A stretch of DNA of 64,000 nucleotides, taken from NCBI GenBank assembly GCA_035772405.1, contig JAYKKM010000157.1, positions 186,001-250,000 on the forward strand, read 5' to 3'. The position numbers were made by a program, and so were the translations under genes. Below, piece after piece: positions 1 through 10,720 of this stretch. The stretch is from Chrysogorgia sp. JL179-B06 (lineage: Eukaryota > Cnidaria > Anthozoa > Scleralcyonacea > Chrysogorgiidae). The first letter of the stretch is position 1; each line of letters begins with the position of its first letter. The notes under the pieces were generated by a model, which saw only the letters and a list, made by a program, of their open reading frames with translations, did not search any database and was not told the origin of the DNA.

Positions 1-1772
1 CTATTTGGCCCATTCCAATGCACCGCACCATGAATGAGAAGCTTCGCCGTTGGTCGGATCACTATAAACCAATCAGAAAATGAAAATCATCCGCGAAACT
101 GAGACGAAGGCGAAGATTGCAGCTGAAGCAAAGGGTCTTTTGAGTAATATTGATTTTGAATTTGTTTTATCATTGAAAGTGAGTATACTTACAGTATATA
201 AATGATTTCATTTTCTAAGTACATCAGCACTATGTCTATATCGTATGGTTCGCATTGGGAAAACCGAAAACGACCCTGAAAAGTTTTGTTTTCGGTTTTG
301 AGTTGAAAATTTTCTGTATATATTTTGAGATATATTTCTATTATTTATTTATTTGATACTTTTTCAGGTTCTCGACAAAGTTCTTAACCTCAGCAAAGGT
401 GTGTCAGACAAACTACAATCAGAGGATCTCGACGTAGTGTCAGGTTGTGATCGGGTTGAAGATCTGCTTGTTGCCATAAAATAACTTCGTACCGAGGACA
501 AGTTCGAGACGTTCTGGACTGCCACTGTTGAAACATGTGAAGAGCTCAACATTGAAACTCCGATGGAGAAGCGTCAAAGGAAGATACCGGCACGACTGGA
601 CGACCATCCTGAGACAGCTGTGCGGCTTGAACCCAAAGATACATTTAGAGTTGGGTTCTACTTTTCAGTAAGTATTTGTGCGAATCGTTTAATTTTATCT
701 CTCCCACACTGTTCGAAACTTTCTATCAGATCAGTATTAAATTGCAGATATCTTTAACTATCCTACTGTTTTCACAGGTTCTTGATCTCATGATCAATTC
801 AATCGAGACGAGGTACGATGCAGAAAACCGATCCATCTTACGGGGACTTGGATATCTTCATCCCAAACGCATCACGACGCCTGATTCTTTCGAGCATGTC
901 AAACACGCCGCTGATTGGTTCGAAGATGACATCAACGCTGATGCTCTTGAACTGGAGATGAATTTCATTCGTTCCTCGAAGATGATCAAAGATATCCTGG
1001 CCAAGGAAACGAAAGAACGAAAGTCGTCGTTGGTTGATTTATACCGCGAACTTCTTCAAGAACGCGAATGCTTCCCCAATTTGTCAAAAATTGTTAAGAT
1101 TGCCCTTACTCTCCCTTTGACATCAGCATTTGCTGAGAGATCATTTTCCAAGCTGAAGATAATAAAAAATCGCCTGAGGTCGACGATGAGGCAAGATCGA
1201 CTCGACTCGCTGATGCTCATGTAGTCATGTCCGTGGAATCTGACATTTGTCGGGACCTCGACATCGAAGGACTCGTTGAACGATTTACCGACTCAGTTCC
1301 CCGAAGATGGAACTTGTACTAATTATTTATTATAACATTAAATTCTTCATTTCATTCTTCAGATTATATTGAAAAATACATTTGATTCATATATTGTATG
1401 CCGAAATAATTTATGTTCCGCTTTCCCAAAATAGTGATTTATTAAAACCTTTATGTTTCTCTCAAAGTGCCTCCAAAACGCAGGAAATGCGGTTTTAGAC
1501 ACCCAAAATTCAAAAAATTTCCGGGGGAAATTCCAAATTTAGGCATTACCTTGACGTTTTATGACCTTCAGAATTGCGCAAAATCTTCCCTCAAATGCAG
1601 GAAATGGCATTTCCGAGACTCTAGAGACTCTAGTTTTCAAAAAATTTCAGGGGGGGCCTGCCCCCGGACCCCCCTAGGAAGCGTACGACTCGCGCCTTCG
1701 GCGCTCGATACGCGCCTCCGGCGCGGTATACCAATTTTGCCCCCCCAAAAATAAATCCTGCCGGCGCCACTG
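1..1772 (+). mobile_element. hAT transposon, copy 1 (left end outside window)
   Basis: This is the exact reverse complement of 5446-7217: every position i pairs with 7218-i, and all open frames match. Its right terminus at 1772 ends in the TIR GCCGGCGCCACTG, followed by the satellite-derived octamer atgataca. A G/C-rich subterminal block (about 1647-1750) precedes the TIR. The other end must lie roughly 260 bp left of the window if it has the same length as the complete copy. It carries a broken transposase gene. The TIR and C-terminal transposase motif place it in the hAT superfamily. Confidence 0.88.
27..1321 (+). pseudogene. hAT transposase remnant (ZMYM1/TTF-like), copy 1
   Basis: Three exon pieces can be read. 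The first ends at 178 (donor GTGAGT), the second is 368-667, and the third starts at 778 after a 110-bp phase-0 intron with GTAAGT and TTTTCACAG borders. The third piece holds the hAT C-terminal dimerisation signature, LPLTSAFAERSFSKLKIIKN, near the end. The catalytic core is missing. Damage seen: the reading frame breaks near 88 between MNEKLRRWSDHYKPIRK and the next block, TAA interrupts the frame at 482-484, and the C-terminal frame stops at 1222-1224 while a homologous tail continues in another frame to the TAA near 1321. Similarity to zinc-finger MYM/TTF-type hAT proteins is from family knowledge. It is not a functional transposase gene. Confidence 0.8.
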
Positions 1773-4700
1773 ATGATACATGGATGATCATAATGCTTGG
1801 TGTGTTAATATATACACTACTGTAGTGAATGTGGGAGAGCTTGGAGTAGACAGATGATATATGGATGATCATAATGCTTGATGTGTTAATATATACACTA
1901 CTGTAGTGAATGTGGGAGAGCTTGGAGTAGACAGATGATACATGGATGATCGTAATGCTTGGTGTATTAATATATACACTGCTGTAGTGAATGTGGGAGA
2001 GCTTGGAGTAGACAGATGATACATGGATGATCGCAATGCTTGGTGTGTTAATATATACACTACTGTAGTGAATGTGGGAGAGCTTCGAGTAGACAGACGA
2101 TACATGGATGATCATAATGCTTGGTGTGTTAATATATACACTGCTGTAGTGAATGTGGGAGAGCTTGGAGTAGACAGATGATACATGGATGATCATAATG
2201 CTTGGTGTGTTAATATATACACTACTGTAGTGAATGTGGGAGAGCTTGGAGTAGACAGACGATACATGGATGATCATAATGCTTGGTGTGTTAATATATA
2301 CACTACTGTAGTGAATGTGGGAGAGCTTGGAGTAGACAGATGATATATGGATGATCATAATGCTTGATGTGTTAATATATACACTACTGTAGTGAATGTG
2401 GGAGAGCTTGGAGTAGACAGATGATACATGGATGATCGTAATGCTTGGTGTATTAATATATACACTGCTGTAGTGAATGTGGGAGAGCTTGGAGTAGACA
2501 GATGATACATGGATGATCGCAATGCTTGGTGTGTTAATATATACACTACTGTAGTGAATGTGGGAGAGCTTCGAGTAGACAGACGATACATGGATGATCG
2601 TAATGCTTGGTGTATTAATATATACACTGCTGTAGTGAATGTGGGAGAGCTTGGAGTAGACAGATGATACATGGATGATCGCAATGCTTGGTGTGTTAAT
2701 ATATACACTACTGTAGTGAATGTGGGAGAGCTTCGAGTAGACAGACGATACATGGATGATCATAATGCTTGGTGTGTTAATATATACACTGCTGTAGTGA
2801 ATGTGGGAGAGCTTGGAGTAGACAGATGATACATGGATGATCATAATGCTTGGTGTGTTAATATATACACTGCTGTAGTGAATGTGGGAGAGCTTGGAGT
2901 AGACAGACGATACATGGATGATCATAATGCTTGGTGTGTTAATATATACACTGCTGTAGTGAATGTGGGAGAGCTTGGAGTAGACAGATGATACATGGAT
3001 GATCGCAATGCTTGGTGTGTTAATATATACACTACTGTAGTGAATGTGGGAGAGCTTCGAGTAGACAGATGATACATGGATGATCATAATGCTTGGTGTG
3101 TTAATATATACACTACTGTAGTGAATGTGGGAGAGCTTGGAGTAGACAGATGATACATGGATGATCATAATGCTTGGTGTGTTAATATATACACTACTGT
3201 AGTGAATGTGGGAGAGCTTGGAGTAGACAGATGATACATGGATGATCATAATGCTTGGTGTGTTAATATATACACTGCTGTAGCGAATGTGGGAGAGCTT
3301 GGAGTAGACAGACGATACATGGATGATCATAATGCTTGGTGTGTTAATATATACACTGCTGTAGTGAATGTGGGAGAGCTTGGAGTAGACAGACGATACA
3401 TGGATGATCATAATGCTTGGTGTGTTAATATATACACTGCTGTAGTGAATGTGGGAGAGCTTGGAGTAGACAGACGATACATGGATGATCATAATGCTTG
3501 GTGTGTTAATATATACACTACTGTAGCGAATGTGGGAGAGCTTGGAGTAGACAGACGATACATGGATGATCATAATGCTTGGTGTGTTAATATATACACT
3601 GCTGTAGTGAATGTAGGAGAGCTTGGAGTAGACAGACGATACATGGATGATCATAATGCTTGGTGTGTTAATATATACACTGCTGTAGTGAATGTGGGAG
3701 AGCTTGGAGTAGACAGATGATACATGGATGATCATAATGCTTGGTGTGTTAATATAATATACACTGCTGTAGTGAATGTGGGAGAGCTTGGAGTAGACAG
3801 ACGATACATGGATGATCATAATGCTTGGTGTGTTAATATATACACTGCTGTAGCGAATGTGGGAGAGCTTGGAGTAGACAGACGATACATGGATGATCAT
3901 AATGCTTGGTGTGTTAATATATACACTGCTGTAGTGAATGTGGGAGAGCTTGGAGTAGACAGACGATACATGGATGATCATAATGCTTGGTGTGTTAATA
4001 TATACACTACTGTAGTGAATGAGGGAGAGCTTGGAGTAGACAGACGATACATGGATGATCATAATGCTTGATGTGTTAATATATACACTGCTGTAGTGAA
4101 TGAGGGAGAGCTTGGAGTAGACAGATGATACATGGATGATCGTAATGCTTGGTGTGTTAATATATACACTACTGTAGTGAATGTGGGAGAGCTTGGAGCT
4201 AGTAGACAGACGATACATGGATGATCATAATGCTTGGTGTGTTAATATATACACTACTGTAGTGAATGTGGGAGAGCTTGGAGTAGACAGACGATACATG
4301 GACGATCATAATGCTTGGTGTGTTAATATATACACTACTGTAGTGAATGTGGGAGAGCTTGGAGTAGACAGATGATACATGGATGATCATAATGCTTGGT
4401 ATGTTAATATATACACTATACTGTAGTGAATGTGGGAGAGCTTGGAGTAGACAGATGATACATGGATGATCATAATGCTTGGTGTGTTAATATATACACT
4501 GCTGTAGTGAATGTGGGAGAGCTTGGAGTAGACAGACGATACATGGATGATCATAATGCTTGGTGTGTTAATATATACACTGCTGTAGTGAATGTGGGAG
4601 AGCTTGGAGTAGACAGACGATACATGGATGATCGTAATGCTTGGTGTGTTAATATATACACTGCTGTAGTGAATGTGGGAGAGCTTGGAGTAGACAGATG

Positions 4701-5445
4701 ATACATGGATGATCATAATGCTTGGTGTGTTAATATATACACTGCTGTAGTGAATGTGAGAGAGCTTGGAGTAGACAGATGATACATGGATGATCGTAAT
4801 GCTTGGTGTGTTAATATATACACTGCTGTAGTGAATGTGGGAGAGCTTGGAGTAGACAGATGATACATGGATGATCGTAATGCTTGGTGTGTTAATATAT
4901 ACACTGCTGTAGTGAATGTGAGAGAGCTTGGAGTAGACAGACGATACATGGATGATCGTAATGCTTGGTGTGTTAATATATACACTGCTGTAGTGAATGT
5001 GAGAGAGCTTGGAGTAGACAGATGATACATGGATGATCATAATGCTTGGTGTGTTAATATATACACTGCTGTAGTGAATGTGAGAGAGCTTGGAGTAGAC
5101 AGACGATACATGGATGATCGTAATGCTTGGTGTGTTAATATATACACTACTGTAGTGAATGTGGGAGAGCTTGGAGTAGACAGACGATACATGGATGATC
5201 GTAATGCTTGGTGTGTTAATATATACACTACTGTAGTGAATGAGGGAGAGCTTGGAGTAGACAGACGATACATGGATGATCATAATGCTTGGCGTGTTAA
5301 TATATACACTACTGTAGTGAATGTGAGAGAGCTTGGAGTAGACAGATGATACATGGATGATCGTAATGCTTGGTGTGTTAATATATACACTGCTGTAGTG
5401 AATGTGGGAGAGCTTGGAGTAGACAGACGATACATGGATGATCAT
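1773..5445 (+). repeat. 81-bp satellite array, left block (about 45 units)
   Basis: This is a tandem array of one 81-bp unit that reads through the landmark segments gatgatcataatgcttggtg, ttaatatatacactactgta and gtgggagagcttggagtaga. Units differ mainly at a few positions (ata/gta/gca after the gatc, tact/tgct in the middle, tgg/tcg near the end). Variant combinations recur every 486 bp (for example tgatatatgg at 1855 and 2341), which is a six-unit higher-order repeat. Because 81 is divisible by three, all frames stay open for long stretches on both strands; these are not genes. Confidence 0.97.
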
Positions 5446-7354
5446 CAGTGGCGCCGGCAGGATTTATTTTTGGGGGGGCAAAATTGGTATACCGCGCCGG
5501 AGGCGCGTATCGAGCGCCGAAGGCGCGAGTCGTACGCTTCCTAGGGGGGTCCGGGGGCAGGCCCCCCCTGAAATTTTTTGAAAACTAGAGTCTCTAGAGT
5601 CTCGGAAATGCCATTTCCTGCATTTGAGGGAAGATTTTGCGCAATTCTGAAGGTCATAAAACGTCAAGGTAATGCCTAAATTTGGAATTTCCCCCGGAAA
5701 TTTTTTGAATTTTGGGTGTCTAAAACCGCATTTCCTGCGTTTTGGAGGCACTTTGAGAGAAACATAAAGGTTTTAATAAATCACTATTTTGGGAAAGCGG
5801 AACATAAATTATTTCGGCATACAATATATGAATCAAATGTATTTTTCAATATAATCTGAAGAATGAAATGAAGAATTTAATGTTATAATAAATAATTAGT
5901 ACAAGTTCCATCTTCGGGGAACTGAGTCGGTAAATCGTTCAACGAGTCCTTCGATGTCGAGGTCCCGACAAATGTCAGATTCCACGGACATGACTACATG
6001 AGCATCAGCGAGTCGAGTCGATCTTGCCTCATCGTCGACCTCAGGCGATTTTTTATTATCTTCAGCTTGGAAAATGATCTCTCAGCAAATGCTGATGTCA
6101 AAGGGAGAGTAAGGGCAATCTTAACAATTTTTGACAAATTGGGGAAGCATTCGCGTTCTTGAAGAAGTTCGCGGTATAAATCAACCAACGACGACTTTCG
6201 TTCTTTCGTTTCCTTGGCCAGGATATCTTTGATCATCTTCGAGGAACGAATGAAATTCATCTCCAGTTCAAGAGCATCAGCGTTGATGTCATCTTCGAAC
6301 CAATCAGCGGCGTGTTTGACATGCTCGAAAGAATCAGGCGTCGTGATGCGTTTGGGATGAAGATATCCAAGTCCCCGTAAGATGGATCGGTTTTCTGCAT
6401 CGTACCTCGTCTCGATTGAATTGATCATGAGATCAAGAACCTGTGAAAACAGTAGGATAGTTAAAGATATCTGCAATTTAATACTGATCTGATAGAAAGT
6501 TTCGAACAGTGTGGGAGAGATAAAATTAAACGATTCGCACAAATACTTACTGAAAAGTAGAACCCAACTCTAAATGTATCTTTGGGTTCAAGCCGCACAG
6601 CTGTCTCAGGATGGTCGTCCAGTCGTGCCGGTATCTTCCTTTGACGCTTCTCCATCGGAGTTTCAATGTTGAGCTCTTCACATGTTTCAACAGTGGCAGT
6701 CCAGAACGTCTCGAACTTGTCCTCGGTACGAAGTTATTTTATGGCAACAAGCAGATCTTCAACCCGATCACAACCTGACACTACGTCGAGATCCTCTGAT
6801 TGTAGTTTGTCTGACACACCTTTGCTGAGGTTAAGAACTTTGTCGAGAACCTGAAAAAGTATCAAATAAATAAATAATAGAAATATATCTCAAAATATAT
6901 ACAGAAAATTTTCAACTCAAAACCGAAAACAAAACTTTTCAGGGTCGTTTTCGGTTTTCCCAATGCGAACCATACGATATAGACATAGTGCTGATGTACT
7001 TAGAAAATGAAATCATTTATATACTGTAAGTATACTCACTTTCAATGATAAAACAAATTCAAAATCAATATTACTCAAAAGACCCTTTGCTTCAGCTGCA
7101 ATCTTCGCCTTCGTCTCAGTTTCGCGGATGATTTTCATTTTCTGATTGGTTTATAGTGATCCGACCAACGGCGAAGCTTCTCATTCATGGTGCGGTGCAT
7201 TGGAATGGGCCAAATAGAATTATTTGGAGCCAAAGCACAATAAAAGAAGCCAAAATCGAGAAAGTTACGCATTAGCCATTACACGCAACCATTAACCGCA
7301 AGTTACGCATTACATTTACACACAACCGTACACTTGACAACCAAATATTTACAC

Positions 7355-7386
<32 letters not shown>

Positions 7387-7479
7387 TACGATACCGGATT
7401 TGGACGAATCCAAAAACCCACTCTGGAGAATGTTGGGGGGGCGGCTGCCCCCCCTCGCCCCCCCTTGCCGGCGCCACTG
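5446..7479 (-). mobile_element. Complete hAT transposon (2,034 bp) inside the satellite
   Basis: The TIRs are CAGTGGCGCCGGCA at 5446 and its complement ending at 7479. Both sides are flanked by the perfect 8-bp duplication atgatcat (5438-5445 and 7480-7487), a piece of the 81-bp unit, so removing the element restores one continuous array. It contains the same broken transposase as copy 1, then about 260 bp of extra sequence with a 40-base poly-C run (about 7347-7386) and G/C-rich subterminal DNA. It is non-autonomous as read and was probably mobilised in trans. Confidence 0.95.
5897..7191 (-). pseudogene. hAT transposase remnant, copy 2
   Basis: This is the mirror image of the copy-1 pseudogene. 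It has the same exon pieces, the same in-frame stop and the same C-terminal hAT dimerisation signature (around 5994-6120 in reverse). No difference from copy 1 was seen between the two arms. Identical disabling lesions mean the lesions predate the split of the two copies, so both were moved or copied after the gene was already dead. Confidence 0.8.
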
Positions 7480-8770
7480 ATGATCATAATGCTTGGTGTG
7501 TTAATATATACACTGCTGTAGTGAATGAGGGAGAGCTTGGAGTAGACAGACGATACATGGATGATCGTAATGCTTGGTGTGTTAATATATACACTGCTGT
7601 AGTGAATGAGGGAGAGCTTGGAGTAGACAGACGATACATGGATGATCATAATGCTTGGTGTGTTAATATATACACTGTGGTAGTGATTGTGGGAGAGCTT
7701 GGAGTAGACAGACGATACATGGATTCCATGTATCGTCTGTCTACTCCAAGCAGGATGATCGTAATGCTTGGTGTGTTAATATATACACTGCTGTAGTGAA
7801 TGTGGGAGAGCTTGGAGTAGACAGACGATACATGGATGATCATAATGCTTGGTGTGTTAATATATACACTACTGTAGTGAATGTGGGAGAGCTTGGAGTA
7901 GACAGATGATACATGGATGATCATAATGCTTGGTGTGTTAATATATACACTACTGTAGTGAATGTGGGAGAGCTTGGAGTAGACAGACGATACATGGATG
8001 ATCGTAATGCTTGGTGTGTTAATATATACACTGCTGTAGTGAATGAGGGAGAGCTTGGAGTAGACAGACGATACATGGATGATCGTAATGCTTGGTGTGT
8101 TAATATATACACTGCTGTAGTGAATGAGGGAGAGCTTGGAGTAGACAGACGATACATGGATGATCATAATGCTTGGTGTGTTAATATATACACTGCTGTA
8201 GTGAATGTGGGAGAGCTTGGAGTAGACAGACGATACATGGATTCCATGTATCGTCTGTCTACTCCAAGCAGGATGATGGTAATGCTTGGTGTGTTAATAT
8301 ATACACTGCTGTAGTGAATGTGGGAGAGCTTGGAGTAGACAGACGATACATGGATGATCATAATGCTTGGTGTGTTAATATATACACTACTGTAGTGAAT
8401 GTGGGAGAGCTTGGAGTAGACAGATGATACATGGATGATCATAATGCTTGGTGTGTTAATATATACACTACTGTAGTGAATGTGGGAGAGCTTGGAGTAG
8501 ACAGACGATACATGGATGATCGTAATGCTTGGTGTGTTAATATATACACTGCTGTAGTGAATGTGGGAGAGCTTGGAGTAGACAGATGATACATGGATGA
8601 TGATAATGCTTGGTGTGTTAAAATAATACACTGCTGTAGTGAATGTGGGAGAGCTTGGAGTAGACAGATGATACATGGATGATCATAATGCTTGGTGTGT
8701 TAAAATAATACACTACTGTAGTGAATGTGGGAGAGCTTGGAGTAGACAGACGATATATGGACGATCGTCA
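7480..8770 (+). repeat. 81-bp satellite array, right block (about 16 units)
   Basis: This is the continuation of the same array after the hAT insertion. It contains two copies of a small internal palindrome where gacgatacatgg is followed directly by its inverse, ccatgtatcgtc, and a reversed piece of unit (starting 7721 and 8239, 518 bp apart). A segment of six units plus the palindrome has therefore been duplicated. The last two units carry taaaataata in place of taatatata. The array ends at gacgatcgtcaagctcg, where the tRNA-like module begins. Confidence 0.95.
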
Positions 8771-8962
8771 AGCTCGTATCCTCAGAAAATAAAAGGAGAT
8801 AACCTTCTGATTGCCAGTGAGACGCTCTAACCATTGAGCTAACGAGACCCAGATGGAGAACAAAGCTTACAATGATGTTCTGGTTTGATTGGTATATGTA
8901 CTGCCCATGGAGCAGTCACTATATATCAGTCATGCTTGGATGTGTTAATATATAAAGTGAAT
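8771..8962 (-). repeat. tRNA-like module terminating the 81-bp array
   Basis: On the minus strand this reads a half 81-bp unit (ttaacacatccaagcat), a segment with gcagtacatat, then a tRNA-like A box (tagctcaatggttagagcg), then ctgaggatacgagcttgacg, then the array itself. The B-box part (gttcgattcc in other copies) is missing here. The module is shared with 16028-16222, 27283-27450, 34885-35095 and 37823-38612. It is a tRNA-derived SINE-like element; it does not look like a working tRNA gene. Confidence 0.75.
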
Positions 8963-9025
8963 GTGTCCGCCATCTTTGCCTTTTCAGCGGTCTCTCGCGT
9001 GTAACGTCAACTGAGTGCTTCGATT

Positions 9026-9150
9026 GCCTTGGCCATGGGTTTTTTGGTCAGTCTACGATTAGTCATTCTTCGTAATTTCTTTGCTTGTTTTTTGAATTAC
9101 GAAGAATGACTATTCATAGACTGAACAAAGAACCCATGGCTAAGGCCCAT
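9026..9150. repeat. Hairpin insertion in the left TIR arm
   Basis: The arms pair cagtctacgattagtcattc with its near-perfect inverse around a 20-base spacer rich in T and G. Comparison with the right arm of the surrounding element, where ggcctaaggcaatcg is uninterrupted, shows this is a later insertion. The flanking gccatggg / cccatggc may be part of a duplication. Confidence 0.65.
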
Positions 9151-9319
9151 GGAACTGTGGTTTCAGTTTACCGTCCACCGCCCGCATGAGCTTTAAACTA
9201 CCGCAAGAATTTTTCATTATTCATAATAATTTTCATTATTTGTCATTATTGTTAGATGCTCCCCTTCAAAACTTTCAAATATATTACTGGCATCATACAT
9301 GCTGTCCCTAATACAGTGT

Positions 9320-9792
9320 CAGGGCTCGATATAATTTTTCCAAGTTCATCGGACAAAATGTCCGACAATTTAATTATTTCGTCGGACATTTTGAAAAGTT
9401 CACGGACATTTTCAAAAGTTCATCGGACAAAATGTCCGATAATTTCGCTATTTCGTCGGAAATTTTCGACAATTTTGGCGAACATGTTTCCGGCGGCAAA
9501 ATTGCTGGTTGGGATCTTACCAATACGTGAATAAGAATGACGAACGAAATGAGTCCTTTAATTGAAGGAGTTTTACTAATTCTAAAAGGAGTCCAGCTAA
9601 ATTTTAAATTAAAAGAAATTGAATATTGAATAAATTGTAATTGAAATTTTAACAAGTACCAAAAAGCCATGAACCGAAACAACAAAACAAATCCTGTTTT
9701 TAATTGACAAAAAAATCGGTCGTAACATTGATCGGACATTTGTATTTTCTCGTCGGACAATGTCCGATGTCCGACGGTTAAATCGAGCCCTG
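9320..9792. mobile_element. hAT-like MITE with CAGGGCTCGA ends
   Basis: It begins CAGGGCTCGAT and ends ATCGAGCCCTG. Subterminal regions carry several copies of cggacattttg and its inverse (tcggacaaaatgtccga), which look like transposase-binding repeats. The flanks cagtgt and ctgtgt agree at five of six positions, so the target duplication may be old or short (hAT5-type duplications are shorter than 8 bp). There is no coding capacity. Confidence 0.7.
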
Positions 9793-10720
9793 CTGTGTGG
9801 AATTTTTGTGGACAAAATTTAAAGATGTAGACAAAGATATTGAAAAATTTCTATTCTGATAAACTTTATATATACAAAGTACAACATGTTTTGCCTTAGA
9901 AAGTTTTAACTTTAATACGTTGTCAAAATGGAAATTAATTGCTGCTCATGTACCTGGATGGAACTCAAGGTTCATTGATTTGATTTGGGTTCATGGGTTG
10001 TGTTAAAAAGTGTTTAATATAAAGTTATTTATATAAAGTACCTTCTGAAACTTTTGAAATGTAGAGTCCGGGACTCCCTGGATTTTTAAATGGGAATGAT
10101 TGCAGATTAATAAGTTTATCTATGTGCAGCCTTGGATATGACTGTGTGGCTAATGGTCAAGAGTGATACAGTCAAAGTTATTTACAGTAAGTCCACCGTC
10201 CACATATTGATTTTACTATAATTTTGGACCAGATAATAGATATAATGAAAATAATGAAAAATGAATAATGAAAAAAAACCGCATCAGATTTTGAAAATCC
10301 TCGGACGGTAAACTGAAATTACAGTTCCATTGGCCTAAGGCAATCGAAGCATGTACTCCGGTGACGTCACACTCGAGAGACCGCTGAGTGTACGCGCCCA
10401 CTGGAAATGCAACGATGGCGGACGACCTGTTTCACTTCTTATATATGTCGGGAACGAAAAATAATGACATCAAAATACTTCGCGCTGGTTCTTTTTGTGG
10501 TAAGACCTTTCATATAAACACAAGTTACTTTTGGATGACAGTTCCCTTTTAAAGTCTCGCGAAATAAAGATTTGACAATATCGCGACGAATAAGATATTT
10601 ACATGTAGTTTCTCACAGAAATGTTTGAGAACTCGTACACATCGTGAATTAAAATCAGTGTCTTTTTAAACTTTTCCAGTTTTTAAAGTGTTTTTTGTTT
10701 CTTTCATTGAAATATTGCAG

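Larger units (their letters stand above)
8965..10423. mobile_element. 1.46-kb TIR DNA element with two nested insertions
   Basis: The left end starts gtccgccatc and the right end is its inverse, gatggcggac. Roughly 200 bp of imperfect inverted repeat continues inward on both sides, sharing cagcggtctctcg, gcttcgattgcctt and ttcagtttaccgtcc. The interior has no transposase. A 120-bp hairpin (9026-9150) interrupts the left arm and is absent from the right arm. An hAT-like element sits at 9320-9792. The superfamily is not recognised, and no clear target duplication was seen. Confidence 0.7.

Noticed and set aside
1630..5445. Long open frames (up to 862 codons) across the 81-bp array on both strands
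   Set aside because: The unit length is a multiple of three and lacks stops in several frames, so openness follows from repetition. The frames also run into the hAT terminus.
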